From contig NZ_CP092891.1 in NCBI RefSeq assembly GCF_026559675.1, forward strand, positions 2,232,001 through 2,296,000: a stretch of 64,000 bases of DNA, given 5' to 3'. The notes beneath the pieces are model-generated. The model saw only the letters and a list, made by a program, of their open reading frames with translations, was not told the origin of the DNA and made no database searches. This stretch comes from Microbacterium oxydans (GTDB lineage Bacteria; Actinomycetota; Actinomycetes; Actinomycetales; Microbacteriaceae). The position numbers and the translations under genes were made by a program. Shown piece after piece: positions 17,700-28,578 of this stretch. Each line of letters opens with the position of its first letter. Positions within the stretch are counted from its first letter, which is position 1.

Positions 17700-18470
17700 T
17701 CAGGCGTTCAGCCCCAGGTGCGGGATTCCGAGAGCGAACGGACTGAGCGCGAGCCTGCGACGTTCGATGTACATCAGGGAGTCCTGTCGGAGTGCCGTCG
17801 GATTCGGTGCCCCCGTGGCCAGGATCTGCTCCAGGAGGGCGTCCGCCGCGGTCGACGCGTTCGGGGTGGTGGCGGGGAACGAGATCCGCTCTGCGAGCGC
17901 CTTTCCGCCCACCGGCATCACATGGATGTTTCCCGCTCCCGACTTGAACGCGATGGTCAGCGAGGTCTTGCGACGCGCCGCCCAGCGTTCGGCCCTGACG
18001 AGGGCTTCATGGGCCGGATCGGCGTACCAGAAGTGCAGCTGCGACTCGGAACGACCGTCTCCCAGCGCGGCCGTCGCCTCGCACAGCGTGACGAGCGTGC
18101 GGGTCAGGACGGGAGCCAGAGCCTCGAAATCGTCGACGAACCGCTCCCCCGGCAGATAGCTGCCGTCGGGGAGCAGGGCGATGTCATCCGCGCGCCACCG
18201 GTAGGGAAGAGCCGAGTCGGGCAGCGACTCGAAGTCGCGATACTCCTCGTCGACGGCTGCGTCCGTGTGCGCGACGAGGATCTGCGCGCCGCCGCTGCTC
18301 GAGGGGCGGACGGAGACCTGCCGCGCACCGTCGTACCAGCGGACGAAGGGCCCTTCGAGGATCGTGGGAGCGACGCCGAGCACCGTGATCGCATCGCGGA
18401 TCGTCTCCGCGAACGGCGTCTCGACCGTCGCCTCACCGAATTCCGCATCGCGCCAGCCGAAGACACTCAT
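17700..18470 (-). CDS. Conserved-looking protein of unknown function downstream of whiA
   Basis: A 256-residue soluble protein without signal peptide or membrane segment. Readable features are FGWRDAEFGEATVETPFAET at the start, EGPFVRWYDGARQVSVR, ALPYRWRADDIALLPDGSYL, LHFWYADPAHEALVRAERWAARR, and a basic C-terminal ERRRLALSPFALGIPHLGL. Several Trp residues and a central basic helix suggest a globular alpha/beta protein. I know no family for it. The gene starts 12 bases after the whiA stop on the same strand, so it is almost certainly in the uvrA-uvrC-rapZ-whiA transcription unit. Function is not assigned. Confidence 0.65.
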   Translation of the reverse strand: MSVFGWRDAEFGEATVETPFAETIRDAITVLGVAPTILEGPFVRWYDGARQVSVRPSSSGGAQILVAHTDAAVDEEYRDFESLPDSALPYRWRADDIALLPDGSYLPGERFVDDFEALAPVLTRTLVTLCEATAALGDGRSESQLHFWYADPAHEALVRAERWAARRKTSLTIAFKSGAGNIHVMPVGGKALAERISFPATTPNASTAADALLEQILATGAPNPTALRQDSLMYIERRRLALSPFALGIPHLGLNA

Positions 18471-18482
18471 GCAGGAATCCTC

Positions 18483-19460
18483 TCAGACGTCGAGCCCGAC
18501 GGGAACGGCGGCCTCGGTGCCCGGGATGCCATCCTGCTGCGCGCGCTTGTCGGCCATCGCCAGGAGGCGGCGGATCCGTCCGGCGACCGCGTCCTTCGTC
18601 AGCGGCGGGTCGGCGTGGTGGCCGAGCTCGTCGAGGCTGGCGTCGCGGTGGGCGAGGCGGAGCTCACCGGCGACCTTCAGGTGGTCGGGAACCTCGTCGG
18701 CCAGGATCTCGAGCGCACGCTCGACACGCGCGCAGGCGGCGACCGCGGCCTGCGCGGAGCGGCGGAGGTTCGCGTCGTCGAAGTTCACCAGGCGGTTGAC
18801 GCCGGCGCGGACCTCTCGGCGCTGACGGAGCTCCTCCCACGCGATGGCGGTCTTCTGCGCGCCCATCTCGTTGAGGATCGTGCGGATCGCCTCGCCCTCG
18901 CGGACGACGACGCGCGGCATCCCGCGCACCTCGCGTGCCTTGGCTGCGACGCCGAGCCGGTGTGCGGCGCCGACGAGAGCCATCGCGGCCTCCGACGACG
19001 GGCAGACGACCTCGAGCATGGCGGAACGGCCGGGCTCGCTCAGGGTGCCCGCGGCGAGGAACGCGCCGCGCCAGAGTCCGGCGACCTCCGCACGGGAACC
19101 CGTGGTGAGGCGGTTCGGCAGCCCGCGCACGGGGCGGCGGCGCTGGTCCAGCAGTCCGGTCTGACGCGCCAGGGTCTCCCCCTGGGCGATCACCCGGACG
19201 GCCCAGCGGGCGCCGTCGTTCGCGGTGCTCGACTGGACCTGTGCGATCTCGGGTCGCACGCCGTAGATCTCGGCGAGGTCCCGCGCGACGCGGCGCGCGA
19301 GAGTCTCGGCGTCCACCTCGGCCTCCACGGCCACGCGACCGGCGATCGAATGCAGACCGCCGGCGAACCGGAGGATCGCGGTCACTTCCGCGACTCGCAC
19401 CGTCGGGGGTGCATTGCGGATGCTGACCAGCTCGGCCTTGACGTCGGTGGTTAGTGCCAC
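18483..19460 (-). CDS. whiA: DNA-binding regulator WhiA
   Basis: A 325-residue protein with the two-part WhiA layout. The N-terminal LAGLIDADG-endonuclease-like domain has [21 protein letters not shown] and ends [17 protein letters not shown]. The C-terminal helix-turn-helix domain has [19 protein letters not shown] and [20 protein letters not shown]. In sporulating actinobacteria WhiA works with WhiB at cell-division genes; in non-sporulating ones it is retained with a division-related role. GTG start with GGAG 5 bases upstream. It lies directly after rapZ; yvcK, usually between them, is absent. Confidence 0.96.
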   Translation of the reverse strand: MALTTDVKAELVSIRNAPPTVRVAEVTAILRFAGGLHSIAGRVAVEAEVDAETLARRVARDLAEIYGVRPEIAQVQSSTANDGARWAVRVIAQGETLARQTGLLDQRRRPVRGLPNRLTTGSRAEVAGLWRGAFLAAGTLSEPGRSAMLEVVCPSSEAAMALVGAAHRLGVAAKAREVRGMPRVVVREGEAIRTILNEMGAQKTAIAWEELRQRREVRAGVNRLVNFDDANLRRSAQAAVAACARVERALEILADEVPDHLKVAGELRLAHRDASLDELGHHADPPLTKDAVAGRIRRLLAMADKRAQQDGIPGTEAAVPVGLDV

Positions 19461-19527
19461 GACACTCCTTCACGTTCACGCGCCGGATCGCGACGCAAAC
19501 GTCCAGCTTACTCGGCCGGGCGGCTCG

Positions 19528-20400
19528 CTATTCTCGGCCGAGGTCCCGGTGACGGACGTTCACGGCGACACCGGGGACGGCGGCGAGCCGGCGCGCCAGC
19601 TCCTCCGACATCGCCACCGAGCGGTGCTTTCCGCCCGTGCAGCCGATCGCGATCGTCGAGTGACTCTTGTTCTCGCGCTGGTACCCCTCGAGCACGGGCA
19701 CGAGCGCCGTGGAGTACGCGTCAAGGAACTCCATCGCCCCCTCGCGCGAGAGCACGTACTCCCGGACCGTCTCGTCCTGGCCGGTCAGACCACGCAGCTC
19801 CTCGTTCCAGAACGGGTTCGGCAGGAACCGCATGTCGGCGACGATGTCGACGTCGGTCGGCAGACCGTACTTGAACCCGAAGCTGAGCAGCGTGACCCGG
19901 TGCCGGGCCTCCCCCTCCTCGGAGAAGATGTCCGACACCTGCGTCGCGAGCTGGTGGATGTTGAGCGTCGAGGTGTCGATCACGAGGTCGGCAGCCTCGC
20001 GGATCGGGGCGAGTCTGGTCCGCTCGATCCGGATGCCGTCGAGGAGCGTGCCGTCGCCCTGCAGCGGGTGCGGGCGGCGCACGGATTCGAAACGACGCAC
20101 CAGGACGTCATCTGAGGCGTCGAGGAACAGCACACGGACCGAACCGCGCGACCGCAGCGCACGCGCCACCCCCGGGAAGTCGTCGAACAGATTGCGACCA
20201 CGGACATCGACCACGGCGGCGACCTTGGGCAGCGCCTTGCCGCCCATGTCGGTCAGTTCCAGCAGCGGTCGGAGGATCTGGGGCGGCAGGTTGTCGACGA
20301 CGTACCAGCCGAGATCCTCCAGTGCGTTCGCCACAGTGGTCCGGCCCGCGCCGGACATGCCCGTGACGATGAGGAATTCGCCCTTTTCCTCGTCAGCCAT
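19528..20400 (-). CDS. rapZ: RapZ-family nucleotide-binding protein (YvcJ)
   Basis: A 290-residue P-loop protein. Walker A is [19 protein letters not shown] near residue 14, slightly unusual in having GRT instead of GKS. The Walker B-like [15 protein letters not shown] and the C-terminal signature [20 protein letters not shown] are present. In E. coli RapZ guides RNase E to the GlmZ small RNA; in Gram-positives the homologue YvcJ is a UDP-sugar or nucleotide-responsive protein of less clear role. It lies 34 bases after uvrC and 67 bases before whiA, in the conserved uvrC-rapZ-whiA order. Confidence 0.94.
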   Translation of the reverse strand: MADEEKGEFLIVTGMSGAGRTTVANALEDLGWYVVDNLPPQILRPLLELTDMGGKALPKVAAVVDVRGRNLFDDFPGVARALRSRGSVRVLFLDASDDVLVRRFESVRRPHPLQGDGTLLDGIRIERTRLAPIREAADLVIDTSTLNIHQLATQVSDIFSEEGEARHRVTLLSFGFKYGLPTDVDIVADMRFLPNPFWNEELRGLTGQDETVREYVLSREGAMEFLDAYSTALVPVLEGYQRENKSHSTIAIGCTGGKHRSVAMSEELARRLAAVPGVAVNVRHRDLGRE

Positions 20401-20434
20401 TGCTCAGTGCTCCCTCTCCCCCTCGGCTTCCAGC

Positions 20435-22339
20435 CTAGCGAGTGGACAGGTGGCTGTGGATGTTCTGGGCGAGGACAGGACCGATTCCCTGGACTTCTTC
20501 GATCTGGCCGGGCTCGGCCGCCCGGAGCGCGGTGACCGAGCCGAAGTGCTTGAGCAGCACCTTGATCCGCGAGGCCCCGAGACCGGGGACCTCGGCGAGC
20601 ACGGACGTGATGTCGTTGCGGCGCCGCTTGCGCTGATGGGTGATGGCGAAACGGTGCGCCTCGTCGCGCAGTCGCTGCAGCAGATAGAGGGCCTCACTCG
20701 TCCGCGGGAGGATCACCGGGAAGTCGTCTCCGGGGAGCCAGATCTCCTCCAGTCTCTTGGCGATCCCGCAGACGGCGATCTCGGGGTGACCGGCATCGCG
20801 GAGGGCGCGGGCCGCGGCCTCCACCTGGGGCTTGCCGCCGTCGACGAGGAGCAGCTGCGGCGGATACGCGAAACGGGGCTTGCGTCGCACGGCCGCCTCG
20901 CCGAGGTCTTCCGCGACGATCTCCTCGGTCGTCGGATCGATGACCTCCGGCTCCTCGGGACGGTCGAGGTACGCGAGTCGACGCCGCAGCACCTGGTACA
21001 TCGAATCCGTGTCGTCCGTCGTCTCGGCGATGTTGAACGAGCGGTACTGGTCCTTGCGCGGGAGTCCGTCCTCGAACACCACCATCGAGGCGACGACGTT
21101 CGTGCCGCCGAGGTGGGAGATGTCGAAGCACTCGATGCGCAGGGGCGCCTCGTCCATCCCGAGTGCCTCCTGCAGGTCGGTGAGGGCCTGCGTCCGCGCG
21201 ACGTAGTCGGTCGTGCGGCGGGTCTTGTGCCGGATCAGCGCCTGCTGCGCGTTCAACGTCGCCGTGCGCATCAGGTCGGCGCGCTGGCCGCGCTGCGCGA
21301 CGGCGATCTCGACCTTCTTGCCCCGACGCTCCCGCAGCCACACCTCGAGCTCCGCGGCATCGTCCGGCAGGGTCGGGACCAGGATGCGGCGCGGGACGTC
21401 CTGCGCCTCTCCGTACGCCTGCTGCAGCACCTGCTCGACGAGCTCGCCGCTGGAGATGTCGATCTCCTTCTCGATGGTCAGGGCGCGCACACCGCGCACC
21501 CTGCCGCCGCGGATCACGAAGTGCTGCACGGCGGCTGCCAGCTCGTCCTCCGCGATGCCGAAGAGGTCGGCGTCCTCGTCCGCCGCGAGCACGAGCGCGC
21601 TCTTTCCGAGTACGGCTTCGATCGCGGACAGCTTGTCGCGGTACTTCGCCGCCGCCTCGTAGTCCATCGCCGCGGAGGCGGCCAGCATCCGCTTGGTGAG
21701 CTCACGTGTGAACCGCTCGTCGCCGCCGGCCATGAACGCGACGAAGTCGTCGACCATGGCGCGGTGCTCCTCGATGCTCACCGTCATCGAGCACGGGCCC
21801 CCGCACTTGCCGATCTGTCCGGGGAAGCACGGACGGCCGGTCTGCATGGCGCGCCGGTAGCTGGCGTCGCTGCAGGTGCGGATCGGGAACGCCTTGATCA
21901 TCAGGTCGATCGTCTCGTGCACCGCCCACACCTTCGGGAACGGGCCGAAGTACCGCGCACCGGGGATCTTGCGGTTGCGGGTGACGATCACGCGCGGGGC
22001 CTCGTCCGCGAGCGTCACCGCCATGAACGGGTACGACTTGTCGTCCTTGTAGCGGACGTTGAAGGGCGGATCGAACTCCTTGATCCACATGTACTCGAGC
22101 TGCAGCGAGTCGACGTCGGTCGGCACCACCGTCCACTCGACGGAGGCCGCCGTCGTCACCATGCGCCGCGTGCGCTCATGCAGGGTCCGGAGGGGTGCGA
22201 AGTAGTTCGACAGTCGCTGCCGGAGGTTCTTCGCCTTGCCCACGTAGAGCACCCGGCCCGCGGCATCACGGAACCGGTACACGCCGGGGTCGGTGGGGAT
22301 CTCCCCCGCCCGCGGTTTGTACGGCAGCACGTCGGCCAT
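20435..22339 (-). CDS. uvrC: Excinuclease ABC subunit C
   Basis: This 634-residue protein makes both incisions in nucleotide excision repair. The N-terminal GIY-YIG nuclease domain has [24 protein letters not shown] interaction motif lies near residues 200-240 ([13 protein letters not shown]). The RNase H-like nuclease half contains [20 protein letters not shown] and [10 protein letters not shown], and the C-terminal helix-hairpin-helix pair ends with [18 protein letters not shown]. Its ATG overlaps the uvrA stop by one base (TGATG at 22337-22341), giving tight co-translation with uvrA. Confidence 0.97.
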   Translation of the reverse strand: MADVLPYKPRAGEIPTDPGVYRFRDAAGRVLYVGKAKNLRQRLSNYFAPLRTLHERTRRMVTTAASVEWTVVPTDVDSLQLEYMWIKEFDPPFNVRYKDDKSYPFMAVTLADEAPRVIVTRNRKIPGARYFGPFPKVWAVHETIDLMIKAFPIRTCSDASYRRAMQTGRPCFPGQIGKCGGPCSMTVSIEEHRAMVDDFVAFMAGGDERFTRELTKRMLAASAAMDYEAAAKYRDKLSAIEAVLGKSALVLAADEDADLFGIAEDELAAAVQHFVIRGGRVRGVRALTIEKEIDISSGELVEQVLQQAYGEAQDVPRRILVPTLPDDAAELEVWLRERRGKKVEIAVAQRGQRADLMRTATLNAQQALIRHKTRRTTDYVARTQALTDLQEALGMDEAPLRIECFDISHLGGTNVVASMVVFEDGLPRKDQYRSFNIAETTDDTDSMYQVLRRRLAYLDRPEEPEVIDPTTEEIVAEDLGEAAVRRKPRFAYPPQLLLVDGGKPQVEAAARALRDAGHPEIAVCGIAKRLEEIWLPGDDFPVILPRTSEALYLLQRLRDEAHRFAITHQRKRRRNDITSVLAEVPGLGASRIKVLLKHFGSVTALRAAEPGQIEEVQGIGPVLAQNIHSHLSTR

Positions 22340-25227
22340 CAGCTGGCCTTCCGCGCGGAGCGCCCCTCACCCAGGATCTCGGAGAGGAACAGCCCGGTGT
22401 GACTCTCCTCGACCCGTGCGATGTGCTCCGGGGTGCCCGTGGCGATGATCTGGCCACCACCGGAGCCGCCCTCGGGACCGAGGTCGATCACCCAGTCGGC
22501 CGACTTGATCACGTCGAGGTTGTGCTCGATGACGATGACCGTGTTGCCCTTGTCGACCAGACCGTTCAAGACCTCGAGGAGCTTGCGGACGTCTTCGAAG
22601 TGCAGACCGGTCGTCGGCTCGTCGAGCACGTAGATGCTGCGTCCGTTGCTGCGGCGCTGGAGCTCGGTGGCGAGCTTGACGCGCTGCGCCTCACCGCCGG
22701 AGAGCGTCGTCGCCGACTGACCGAGCCGCACGTAGCCGAGGCCCACGTCGACGAGCGTCTTCATGTAGCGGTGGATCGCCTGGATGGGCTCGAAGAAGTC
22801 GGCGGCCTCCTCGATCGGCATCTCGAGCACCTCGGCGATGTTCTTGCCCTTGTAGTGCACCGCGAGCGTGTCGCGGTTGTACCGCTTGCCGTGGCACACC
22901 TCGCAGTCGACGTACACGTCGGGGAGGAAGTTCATCTCGATCTTGATCGTGCCGTCACCGGAGCACGCCTCGCAGCGGCCGCCCTTGACGTTGAAGCTGA
23001 ACCGGCCGGGCTGATAGCCGCGGACCTTCGCCTCGGGCGTCTCGCTGAACAGTGTGCGGATGCGGTCGAAGACGCCCGTGTACGTCGCCGGGTTCGACCG
23101 CGGCGTGCGGCCGATCGGCGCCTGGTCCACGTGCACGACCTTGTCGAGGTTGTCGAGTCCCGTCACGCGCGTGTGCTTGCCGGGGACCGTGCGCGCTCCG
23201 TTCAGTCGCGACGCCAGCACCTGGTACAGGATGTCGTTCACGAGCGACGACTTCCCGGACCCGCTGACACCGGTGACCGCGGTGAGCACACCCAGCGGGA
23301 AGTCGGCCGTGACGTTTCGCAGGTTGTTCGCCCGTGCGCCGACGACGCTCAGCATGCGCTTCTTGTCGATCTTCCGGCGCTTCTTCGGCATCGGGATCTC
23401 GCGGCGGCCGGACAGGTACTCCCCCGTCATCGAGGCGCTGTCGCCGAGCAGAGCCGAGTACGGCCCCGAGTGCACGACCTCGCCGCCGTTGACGCCGGCA
23501 CCGGGTCCGATGTCGACGACCCAGTCGGCCGCCTCGATCGTCTCCTCGTCGTGCTCCACCACGATCAGCGTGTTGCCGAGGTCGCGCAGCGTGAGCAGCG
23601 TCTCGATCAGGCGGCGGTTGTCGCGCTGGTGCAGACCGATCGACGGTTCGTCGAGCACATAGAGGACACCGGTGAGACCCGAGCCGATCTGCGTGGCCAG
23701 GCGGATGCGCTGAGCCTCACCACCGGACAGGGACCCCGCCGAGCGGCTGAGGTTCAGGTACGAGAGGCCGACCTGCAGCAGGAAGTCGAGGCGCAGGCGG
23801 ATCTCACGCAGCACCTGAGCGGCGATCTTCGCCTCACGGTCGGTGAGCGTGAGGGTCTCCATGAAGGCCCGGGCGTCGGCCAGGCTGAGGTGCGACACCT
23901 CGGCGATCGAGTGGCCGTGCACCTGCACCGCGAGCACCTCGGGCTTGAGGCGGTTGCCGTCGCAGACGGGGCACGGCACCTCGCGGAGGTACTCGCCCCA
24001 GCGGCTGCGCTGGTTGTCCGACTCGGCCTGCAGGTACTGCCGCTCGATGTACGGGACCACGCCCTCGAAACCGGAGGCGTAGCGCATCTCGCGCCCGTAG
24101 CGGTTCTTCCACTTGACGGTGACCTTGTAGTTCTCGCCGCGCAGCACCGCGTCCTGCACGTCGGAGTGCAGCTTGCGCCACGGCGTGTCCAGCGAGAAGT
24201 CCAGGTCGCGGGAGAGCCCCTCGAGAAGGCGCTCGTAGTACTGGAACAGCCCCTTGCCCTGGGTGGTCCACGGGATGATGACGCCCTCGCGGATGGAGAG
24301 GTCTTCGTCGCCGAGCATCAGATCGACGTCGACGGACATGCGCGTGCCGAGGCCGGAGCAGGCGGGGCATGCACCGAACGGCGCGTTGAACGAGAAGGTG
24401 CGCGGCTCGATCTCGGTGAGCGTGAGCGCATGTCCGTTCGGGCAGGCCAGCTTCTCGGAGAACGTCTGCCACGCGTCGTCGCCCTCGCCGTCGACGTAAT
24501 TGATCTGCACCACGCCACCGGCCAGGCCCAGAGCGGTCTCCACGGAATCGGTGACCCGCCCGAGGATGTCGTCCGAGGCCACGAGTCGGTCGACCACCAC
24601 GGCGATGTCGTGCTTGTAGCTCTTCTTCAGCGTGGGCGGCTCGGCGAGCTGGATCAGCTCGCCGTCGACGATCGCACGCGAGTAGCCCTTCGCACCGAGC
24701 TCGCGGAACAGGTCGACGAACTCGCCCTTCTTCTGCGACACGATCGGCGCCACCACCTGGTAACGCGTGCGCTCGGGGAGCTCCATGAGCTGATCGGCGA
24801 TCTGCTGTACGGTCTGGCGCTGGATGCGCTCACCGCACTCCGGGCAGTGCGGGATGCCGATGCGCGCCCACAGCAGACGCATGTAGTCGTAGATCTCGGT
24901 GATCGTGCCGACGGTCGATCGCGGGTTGCGGTTCGTCGACTTCTGGTCGATCGAGACCGCGGGGCTCAGCCCCTCGATGAAGTCGACGTCGGGTCGGTCG
25001 ACCTGACCGAGGAACTGGCGCGCGTATGCGCTCAGCGATTCGACGTAACGACGCTGCCCCTCGGCGAAGATCGTGTCGAACGCGAGGCTGGACTTCCCCG
25101 ATCCGGACAGACCGGTGAACACGACGAGAGAGTCGCGGGGGATGTCGATGTCGACGTTCTTGAGATTGTGGACGCGGGCACCGCGGACACTGAGTTTTCC
25201 TGGGGAAGCAACGGGGACGATGGGCAC
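22339..25227 (-). CDS. uvrA: Excinuclease ABC subunit A
   Basis: A 962-residue double ABC ATPase that finds DNA lesions and loads UvrB. The first Walker A is [15 protein letters not shown] and the second [15 protein letters not shown]. Zinc-binding cysteines are seen in [10 protein letters not shown] and in [15 protein letters not shown] with [10 protein letters not shown]. Both ABC signatures ([16 protein letters not shown] and [16 protein letters not shown]) are intact. It begins 9 bases after a membrane-protein gene of the MoxR cluster. I see no GAACnnnnGTTC LexA box just upstream, so either the box is further upstream or induction differs. Confidence 0.97.
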   Translation of the reverse strand: MPIVPVASPGKLSVRGARVHNLKNVDIDIPRDSLVVFTGLSGSGKSSLAFDTIFAEGQRRYVESLSAYARQFLGQVDRPDVDFIEGLSPAVSIDQKSTNRNPRSTVGTITEIYDYMRLLWARIGIPHCPECGERIQRQTVQQIADQLMELPERTRYQVVAPIVSQKKGEFVDLFRELGAKGYSRAIVDGELIQLAEPPTLKKSYKHDIAVVVDRLVASDDILGRVTDSVETALGLAGGVVQINYVDGEGDDAWQTFSEKLACPNGHALTLTEIEPRTFSFNAPFGACPACSGLGTRMSVDVDLMLGDEDLSIREGVIIPWTTQGKGLFQYYERLLEGLSRDLDFSLDTPWRKLHSDVQDAVLRGENYKVTVKWKNRYGREMRYASGFEGVVPYIERQYLQAESDNQRSRWGEYLREVPCPVCDGNRLKPEVLAVQVHGHSIAEVSHLSLADARAFMETLTLTDREAKIAAQVLREIRLRLDFLLQVGLSYLNLSRSAGSLSGGEAQRIRLATQIGSGLTGVLYVLDEPSIGLHQRDNRRLIETLLTLRDLGNTLIVVEHDEETIEAADWVVDIGPGAGVNGGEVVHSGPYSALLGDSASMTGEYLSGRREIPMPKKRRKIDKKRMLSVVGARANNLRNVTADFPLGVLTAVTGVSGSGKSSLVNDILYQVLASRLNGARTVPGKHTRVTGLDNLDKVVHVDQAPIGRTPRSNPATYTGVFDRIRTLFSETPEAKVRGYQPGRFSFNVKGGRCEACSGDGTIKIEMNFLPDVYVDCEVCHGKRYNRDTLAVHYKGKNIAEVLEMPIEEAADFFEPIQAIHRYMKTLVDVGLGYVRLGQSATTLSGGEAQRVKLATELQRRSNGRSIYVLDEPTTGLHFEDVRKLLEVLNGLVDKGNTVIVIEHNLDVIKSADWVIDLGPEGGSGGGQIIATGTPEHIARVEESHTGLFLSEILGEGRSARKAS

Positions 25228-25236
25228 CGAACAAGT

Positions 25237-25833
25237 CTACGAGGGGCCGCGGACATCGGCTCCGCGGCGAGCACCTGCATCCGACGAACGGGCCGACGGC
25301 GGGCGCCCGCTCCGCGGCTCGTCCGCCGTCTTCACAGCCCTCAGCGCGAGAAGCACCCCCGCCAGGAGCACGGCCGCCGCCAACGGAGCGATCCACGCGA
25401 GACCGCGATCCACCGCGCCGGGCAGGAGCAGCCACATCCCGAAGACCACCGGCTGCGCCAGCAGCTGCACCACCGCGAAGCGCGCGAGCGTCGGCAGCAG
25501 CACGGCGAGGGCGAACCGAGAGGAGATCGGGACGACGAGGCACAGGGACGCGAGCAGATGGATGGCGGGGATGAGCAGCACCGCGAGCGCCGTCCGCTCG
25601 GGAGCCGGCTCGCTCAGGATCACGCCGAACACCAGGCACGCGGCCGCCAACCAGGCCGTGAGGGACCGCGGTACCGCGACGGACACGAGGGCGGCGATCA
25701 CGGCGGCCCACTGCCACAGGGCGAACGGGACCAGCGCGAGGGCACCGGCCCAGACGACGGCGACGATCAGAAGTCGCGGGACGATGCCGGGGATGACGCC
25801 CGGCACACGGAACGAACGGATGCCGCGCGTCAT
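25237..25833 (-). CDS. Multi-pass membrane protein at the end of the MoxR cluster
   Basis: A 198-residue protein with about five hydrophobic segments, among them [60 protein letters not shown] and [17 protein letters not shown]. It has a basic N-terminus ([12 protein letters not shown]) and a polar tail ([16 protein letters not shown]). The ATG at 25833 overlaps the DUF58 gene stop as ATGA. No named domain is recognised. In comparable clusters a membrane protein often accompanies MoxR and DUF58 in an envelope-associated complex; that role here is inference. Confidence 0.75.
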   Translation of the reverse strand: MTRGIRSFRVPGVIPGIVPRLLIVAVVWAGALALVPFALWQWAAVIAALVSVAVPRSLTAWLAAACLVFGVILSEPAPERTALAVLLIPAIHLLASLCLVVPISSRFALAVLLPTLARFAVVQLLAQPVVFGMWLLLPGAVDRGLAWIAPLAAAVLLAGVLLALRAVKTADEPRSGRPPSARSSDAGARRGADVRGPS

Positions 25834-27143
25834 CGGCGCACCGCCCGCATCCGCTGCTGACGCAGTGCGACGAGGCGCATCGCGACGTCGACGTCGGGAT
25901 CGGCCCACGCCACGACCTCCACACCCGCATGCCGGAGCTCCGACAGGACGACGGAGCGCTCCGCGAGCAGCGTCCGCAGCGCGATGTGCTGCTCCCGGCT
26001 GAGCCGGGTCGTGTCCGGGACGGGCAGCACGTCGACGGCGACCACCGCGTGACCTGCGGCCCGCCACTGGGTCGCGAGGCGCGCCGCGACACCGTCGACG
26101 AAGGTGGAGAGCACGAAGACGATGGATCCCGACGACACGACGGGAGAGCGCCGATACCGGGAGTCGTCCGCACTCTGCCCCGTCGCGGCGATGACGTCGC
26201 GCACGCGGGCGAGATGGCGGGGGCCTCCGCCGGCGGGGATGCTGCGGCCTCCCGGCGACAGCGCGTGATACGCCACGCGGTCCCCGACGCCGATCGCCGT
26301 GGTGGCGATGGAGAGCGCCGCCTCGCGGGCCAGATCGAGCGAGGTCGTCCCGGAGCGGTCGGGATCGCCCGTCCCCCAGGCCGCGACCACGGTGCCGACG
26401 TCCTCCACCGTGTCGATCGCGATCACCACCGAGGAGTCGCTGAGCGCGTTGGTGCGACGAACCAGCAGCTCACCGGGGCGACGGGCCGCACGGGCCGTCG
26501 CCCGCCAGTCGACCCGGCGCAGCTCGTCTCCGGGGGCGAAGGGATGGATGTCGCGGAAGTCGCCGCCCTGACCGGGACGTGCGCCCTCGTGTGCGCCGTG
26601 CAGGCCCGTGAGGCGCGGGGCGACCGGCAGCTGCGCGATCCGGGGCGCGCGAGGCGGGGTGTTCCATCCCAGTGCGACGCGCGGACCCGGCTCCGACACC
26701 CATGCCCCGTCCAGGGCCACCCCGCGGACGGTCACGCCGAGAAGTTCCACCGGGCCGGAATGCTGGAGGCGGGTGCGTGAGGTGAAGACGGATGATCCCG
26801 GTCGGACATCCGCGAGTCCGGCACGCCGTTCCTCCAGATCGACCGCGACCTGCACCCAGTCCGCGTCGAGGGCCACATCCGCCGCCGCGACGACCTCGTC
26901 CGCACCCTCCGCCCCACCGGGGCGCGCACGCAACTCGATCGCCAGGTCGCCGTCGTCGGGGCGCCGCATCAGCATCCACACCGTCGCCAGCGCGAGTGGC
27001 AGGCCGATGCCGATCACGTCGGGCCGCGAGAGCGCGAGTCCCACCGCCGCGATGACGGCCGCACCGGCGAACCCGATCGCGATCACGGGCGTTCGACTCC
27101 ACCGCACCGGAGCGCGGGCGGTGACGCGGACCGGGTCGGTCAC
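25830..27143 (-). CDS. DUF58 domain protein
   Basis: A 437-residue protein. Two N-terminal membrane helices ([19 protein letters not shown] and [16 protein letters not shown]) are followed by a beta-rich region. The DUF58 core contains [18 protein letters not shown] and GELLVRR. The C-terminal part resembles a von Willebrand A fold ([31 protein letters not shown]). DUF58 proteins are almost always encoded beside MoxR ATPases and are thought to be their partners in assembling or activating envelope or metal-binding complexes. GTG start at 27143 overlapping the moxR stop (GTGA). Confidence 0.88.
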   Translation of the reverse strand: MTDPVRVTARAPVRWSRTPVIAIGFAGAAVIAAVGLALSRPDVIGIGLPLALATVWMLMRRPDDGDLAIELRARPGGAEGADEVVAAADVALDADWVQVAVDLEERRAGLADVRPGSSVFTSRTRLQHSGPVELLGVTVRGVALDGAWVSEPGPRVALGWNTPPRAPRIAQLPVAPRLTGLHGAHEGARPGQGGDFRDIHPFAPGDELRRVDWRATARAARRPGELLVRRTNALSDSSVVIAIDTVEDVGTVVAAWGTGDPDRSGTTSLDLAREAALSIATTAIGVGDRVAYHALSPGGRSIPAGGGPRHLARVRDVIAATGQSADDSRYRRSPVVSSGSIVFVLSTFVDGVAARLATQWRAAGHAVVAVDVLPVPDTTRLSREQHIALRTLLAERSVVLSELRHAGVEVVAWADPDVDVAMRLVALRQQRMRAVRR

Positions 27144-28108
27144 CGCGCGGCCACCGTCGGCGGCACCGGAGTGCTCGCCACCACGGAGGCGACCACGGAG
27201 CGCGGATCCACTCCCTGCGCCCAGGCCTGCGGGGTGAGGGTGAGACGGTGTGCGAGCACCGGTTCCGCGATCCGCTTGATGTCGTCCGGACGCACGTAGT
27301 CCCTGCCCTCGAGCGCCGCGAGGGCGCGCCCCAGCAGCACCAGCGCCTGCGACCCTCGCGGGGAGGCTCCGACGGCGACGTGCGGCGCGACGCGTGTGGC
27401 CCGTGCGAGTTCGACGCAGTATCGCGCGACATCGGGGTCGACGTGGATCCGTTCGACGGCCGCCTGGATCTCGAGGAGTCCCTCGCCATCGACGACGGGG
27501 GCGACCGAGACGTCGGGGCTCTGCCGCGCCACGCGGTCGAGGATGATCTGCGTCTCGTCCTCCGACACGGGGTAGCCGACCGCGAGCCGCACCATGAACC
27601 GGTCGAGCTGCGCCTCCGGGAGCGCGTACGTCCCCTCGTACTCGATCGGGTTGGACGTCGCCACGACGTGGAACGGGCGCGGCAGCGGGAATCTGTTGCC
27701 CTCGACGGTCACCTGCCCCTCGGCCATCGCCTCGAGCATCGCGGACTGCGTCTTGGGCGTCGTCCGGTTCACCTCGTCGGCGAGCAGCAGCCCGGTGAAG
27801 ATCGGTCCGGGGCGGAACACGAAGTCGCCATCCGCCGGTGCGTACACGTACGAGCCGGTGACGTCGCCGGGGAGCATGTCGGGCGTGCACTGCAGCCGCC
27901 GGAAATCGAGCCCGAGGGCCGAGGCGAGACTCCGCGCCGCGAGCGTCTTGCCCAGCCCGGGCACGTCCTCGAAGAGCACATGCCCGCCGGCGAGGATCGC
28001 CGCGAGGGCGATCGTGAGAGGCTCATCCATCCCGACGACCGCGCTGCGGACGCTCTCGAGCACCCGGTGCCCGATGTCGGCGATCTGTGTGGTCTCCTGC
28101 GTGCTCAT
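27140..28108 (-). CDS. MoxR-family AAA+ ATPase
   Basis: A 322-residue AAA+ chaperone-type ATPase. Walker A is FEDVPGLGKTLAARSLASAL, Walker B is GLLLADEVNRTTPKTQSAML, sensor 1 lies in FHVVATSNPIEYEGTYALPE and the arginine finger region is EAQLDRFMVRLAVGYP. MoxR proteins remodel or load cofactors into client proteins with VWA domains. The ATG at 28108 overlaps the upstream gene stop (ATGA 28105-28108), and its own stop overlaps the DUF58 gene, so all are co-translated. The client is unknown here, because no separate VWA protein is in the cluster. Confidence 0.93.
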   Translation of the reverse strand: MSTQETTQIADIGHRVLESVRSAVVGMDEPLTIALAAILAGGHVLFEDVPGLGKTLAARSLASALGLDFRRLQCTPDMLPGDVTGSYVYAPADGDFVFRPGPIFTGLLLADEVNRTTPKTQSAMLEAMAEGQVTVEGNRFPLPRPFHVVATSNPIEYEGTYALPEAQLDRFMVRLAVGYPVSEDETQIILDRVARQSPDVSVAPVVDGEGLLEIQAAVERIHVDPDVARYCVELARATRVAPHVAVGASPRGSQALVLLGRALAALEGRDYVRPDDIKRIAEPVLAHRLTLTPQAWAQGVDPRSVVASVVASTPVPPTVAAR

Positions 28109-28578
28109 CCGTTGTCCTCCGGGTCGTTCGGGATTCGGTCGATCGCATCGAGCACGCGCTCGATGTCGGTGCGGTGCACCTCGCGGCGGTGCAGGGAGTC
28201 GCGTACGCCCTCCCCGAGAAGCGCGTCGATGCGCGTGTGCTGCGCGGGATCGTCGAGGTCGAGACCGCTGTGGGCGAGTCTCCGCCGGAGCAGCGCCTGC
28301 ACGCGGCGCACGACCACGTGGCCGGCGACCCCCGTGCGGGCGTTGATCGCCCAGGCCATCCGCGACACGTCGGAGCTCCGTGCGTCGTCGCTCGGTTTCT
28401 CGGGCGGCCAGTCCGCGCCGACCTCCGTGAAGTCCTGGCGGAACGCGAGGATGATCGCGAGGACGACGATGATCCAGGCGACCACGAACGGTGCCGGGAA
28501 CCCGAGCTGTCCGAGCAGGACGACGAGCACGGCGGCGACAGCGGCACCGAGCCCCACGATCAGGATCCGCGCCTTCAT
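28105..28578 (-). CDS. Small membrane protein of the MoxR cluster
   Basis: About 157 residues. Two closely spaced N-terminal membrane segments (ILIVGLGAAVAAVLVVLLGQ and FVVAWIIVVLAIILAF) lead into a charged cytoplasmic part rich in Arg/Asp, with RMAWAINARTGVAGHVVVRR and VLDAIDRIPNDPEDNG. No known domain. I prefer the ATG at 28578, which overlaps the upstream stop as ATGA, over a GTG two codons earlier. The gene is locked between the DUF4129-like and MoxR genes by 4-base overlaps, which indicates a stoichiometric role in the same membrane complex. Confidence 0.75.
   Translation of the reverse strand: MKARILIVGLGAAVAAVLVVLLGQLGFPAPFVVAWIIVVLAIILAFRQDFTEVGADWPPEKPSDDARSSDVSRMAWAINARTGVAGHVVVRRVQALLRRRLAHSGLDLDDPAQHTRIDALLGEGVRDSLHRREVHRTDIERVLDAIDRIPNDPEDNG

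Noticed and set aside
22195..25860. A very long open frame on the plus strand opposite uvrC and uvrA
   Set aside because: High-GC coding DNA often leaves the opposite strand open. The translation is low-complexity and rich in Arg, Asp, Leu and Val, with no domain, and it is antisense to two certain genes.
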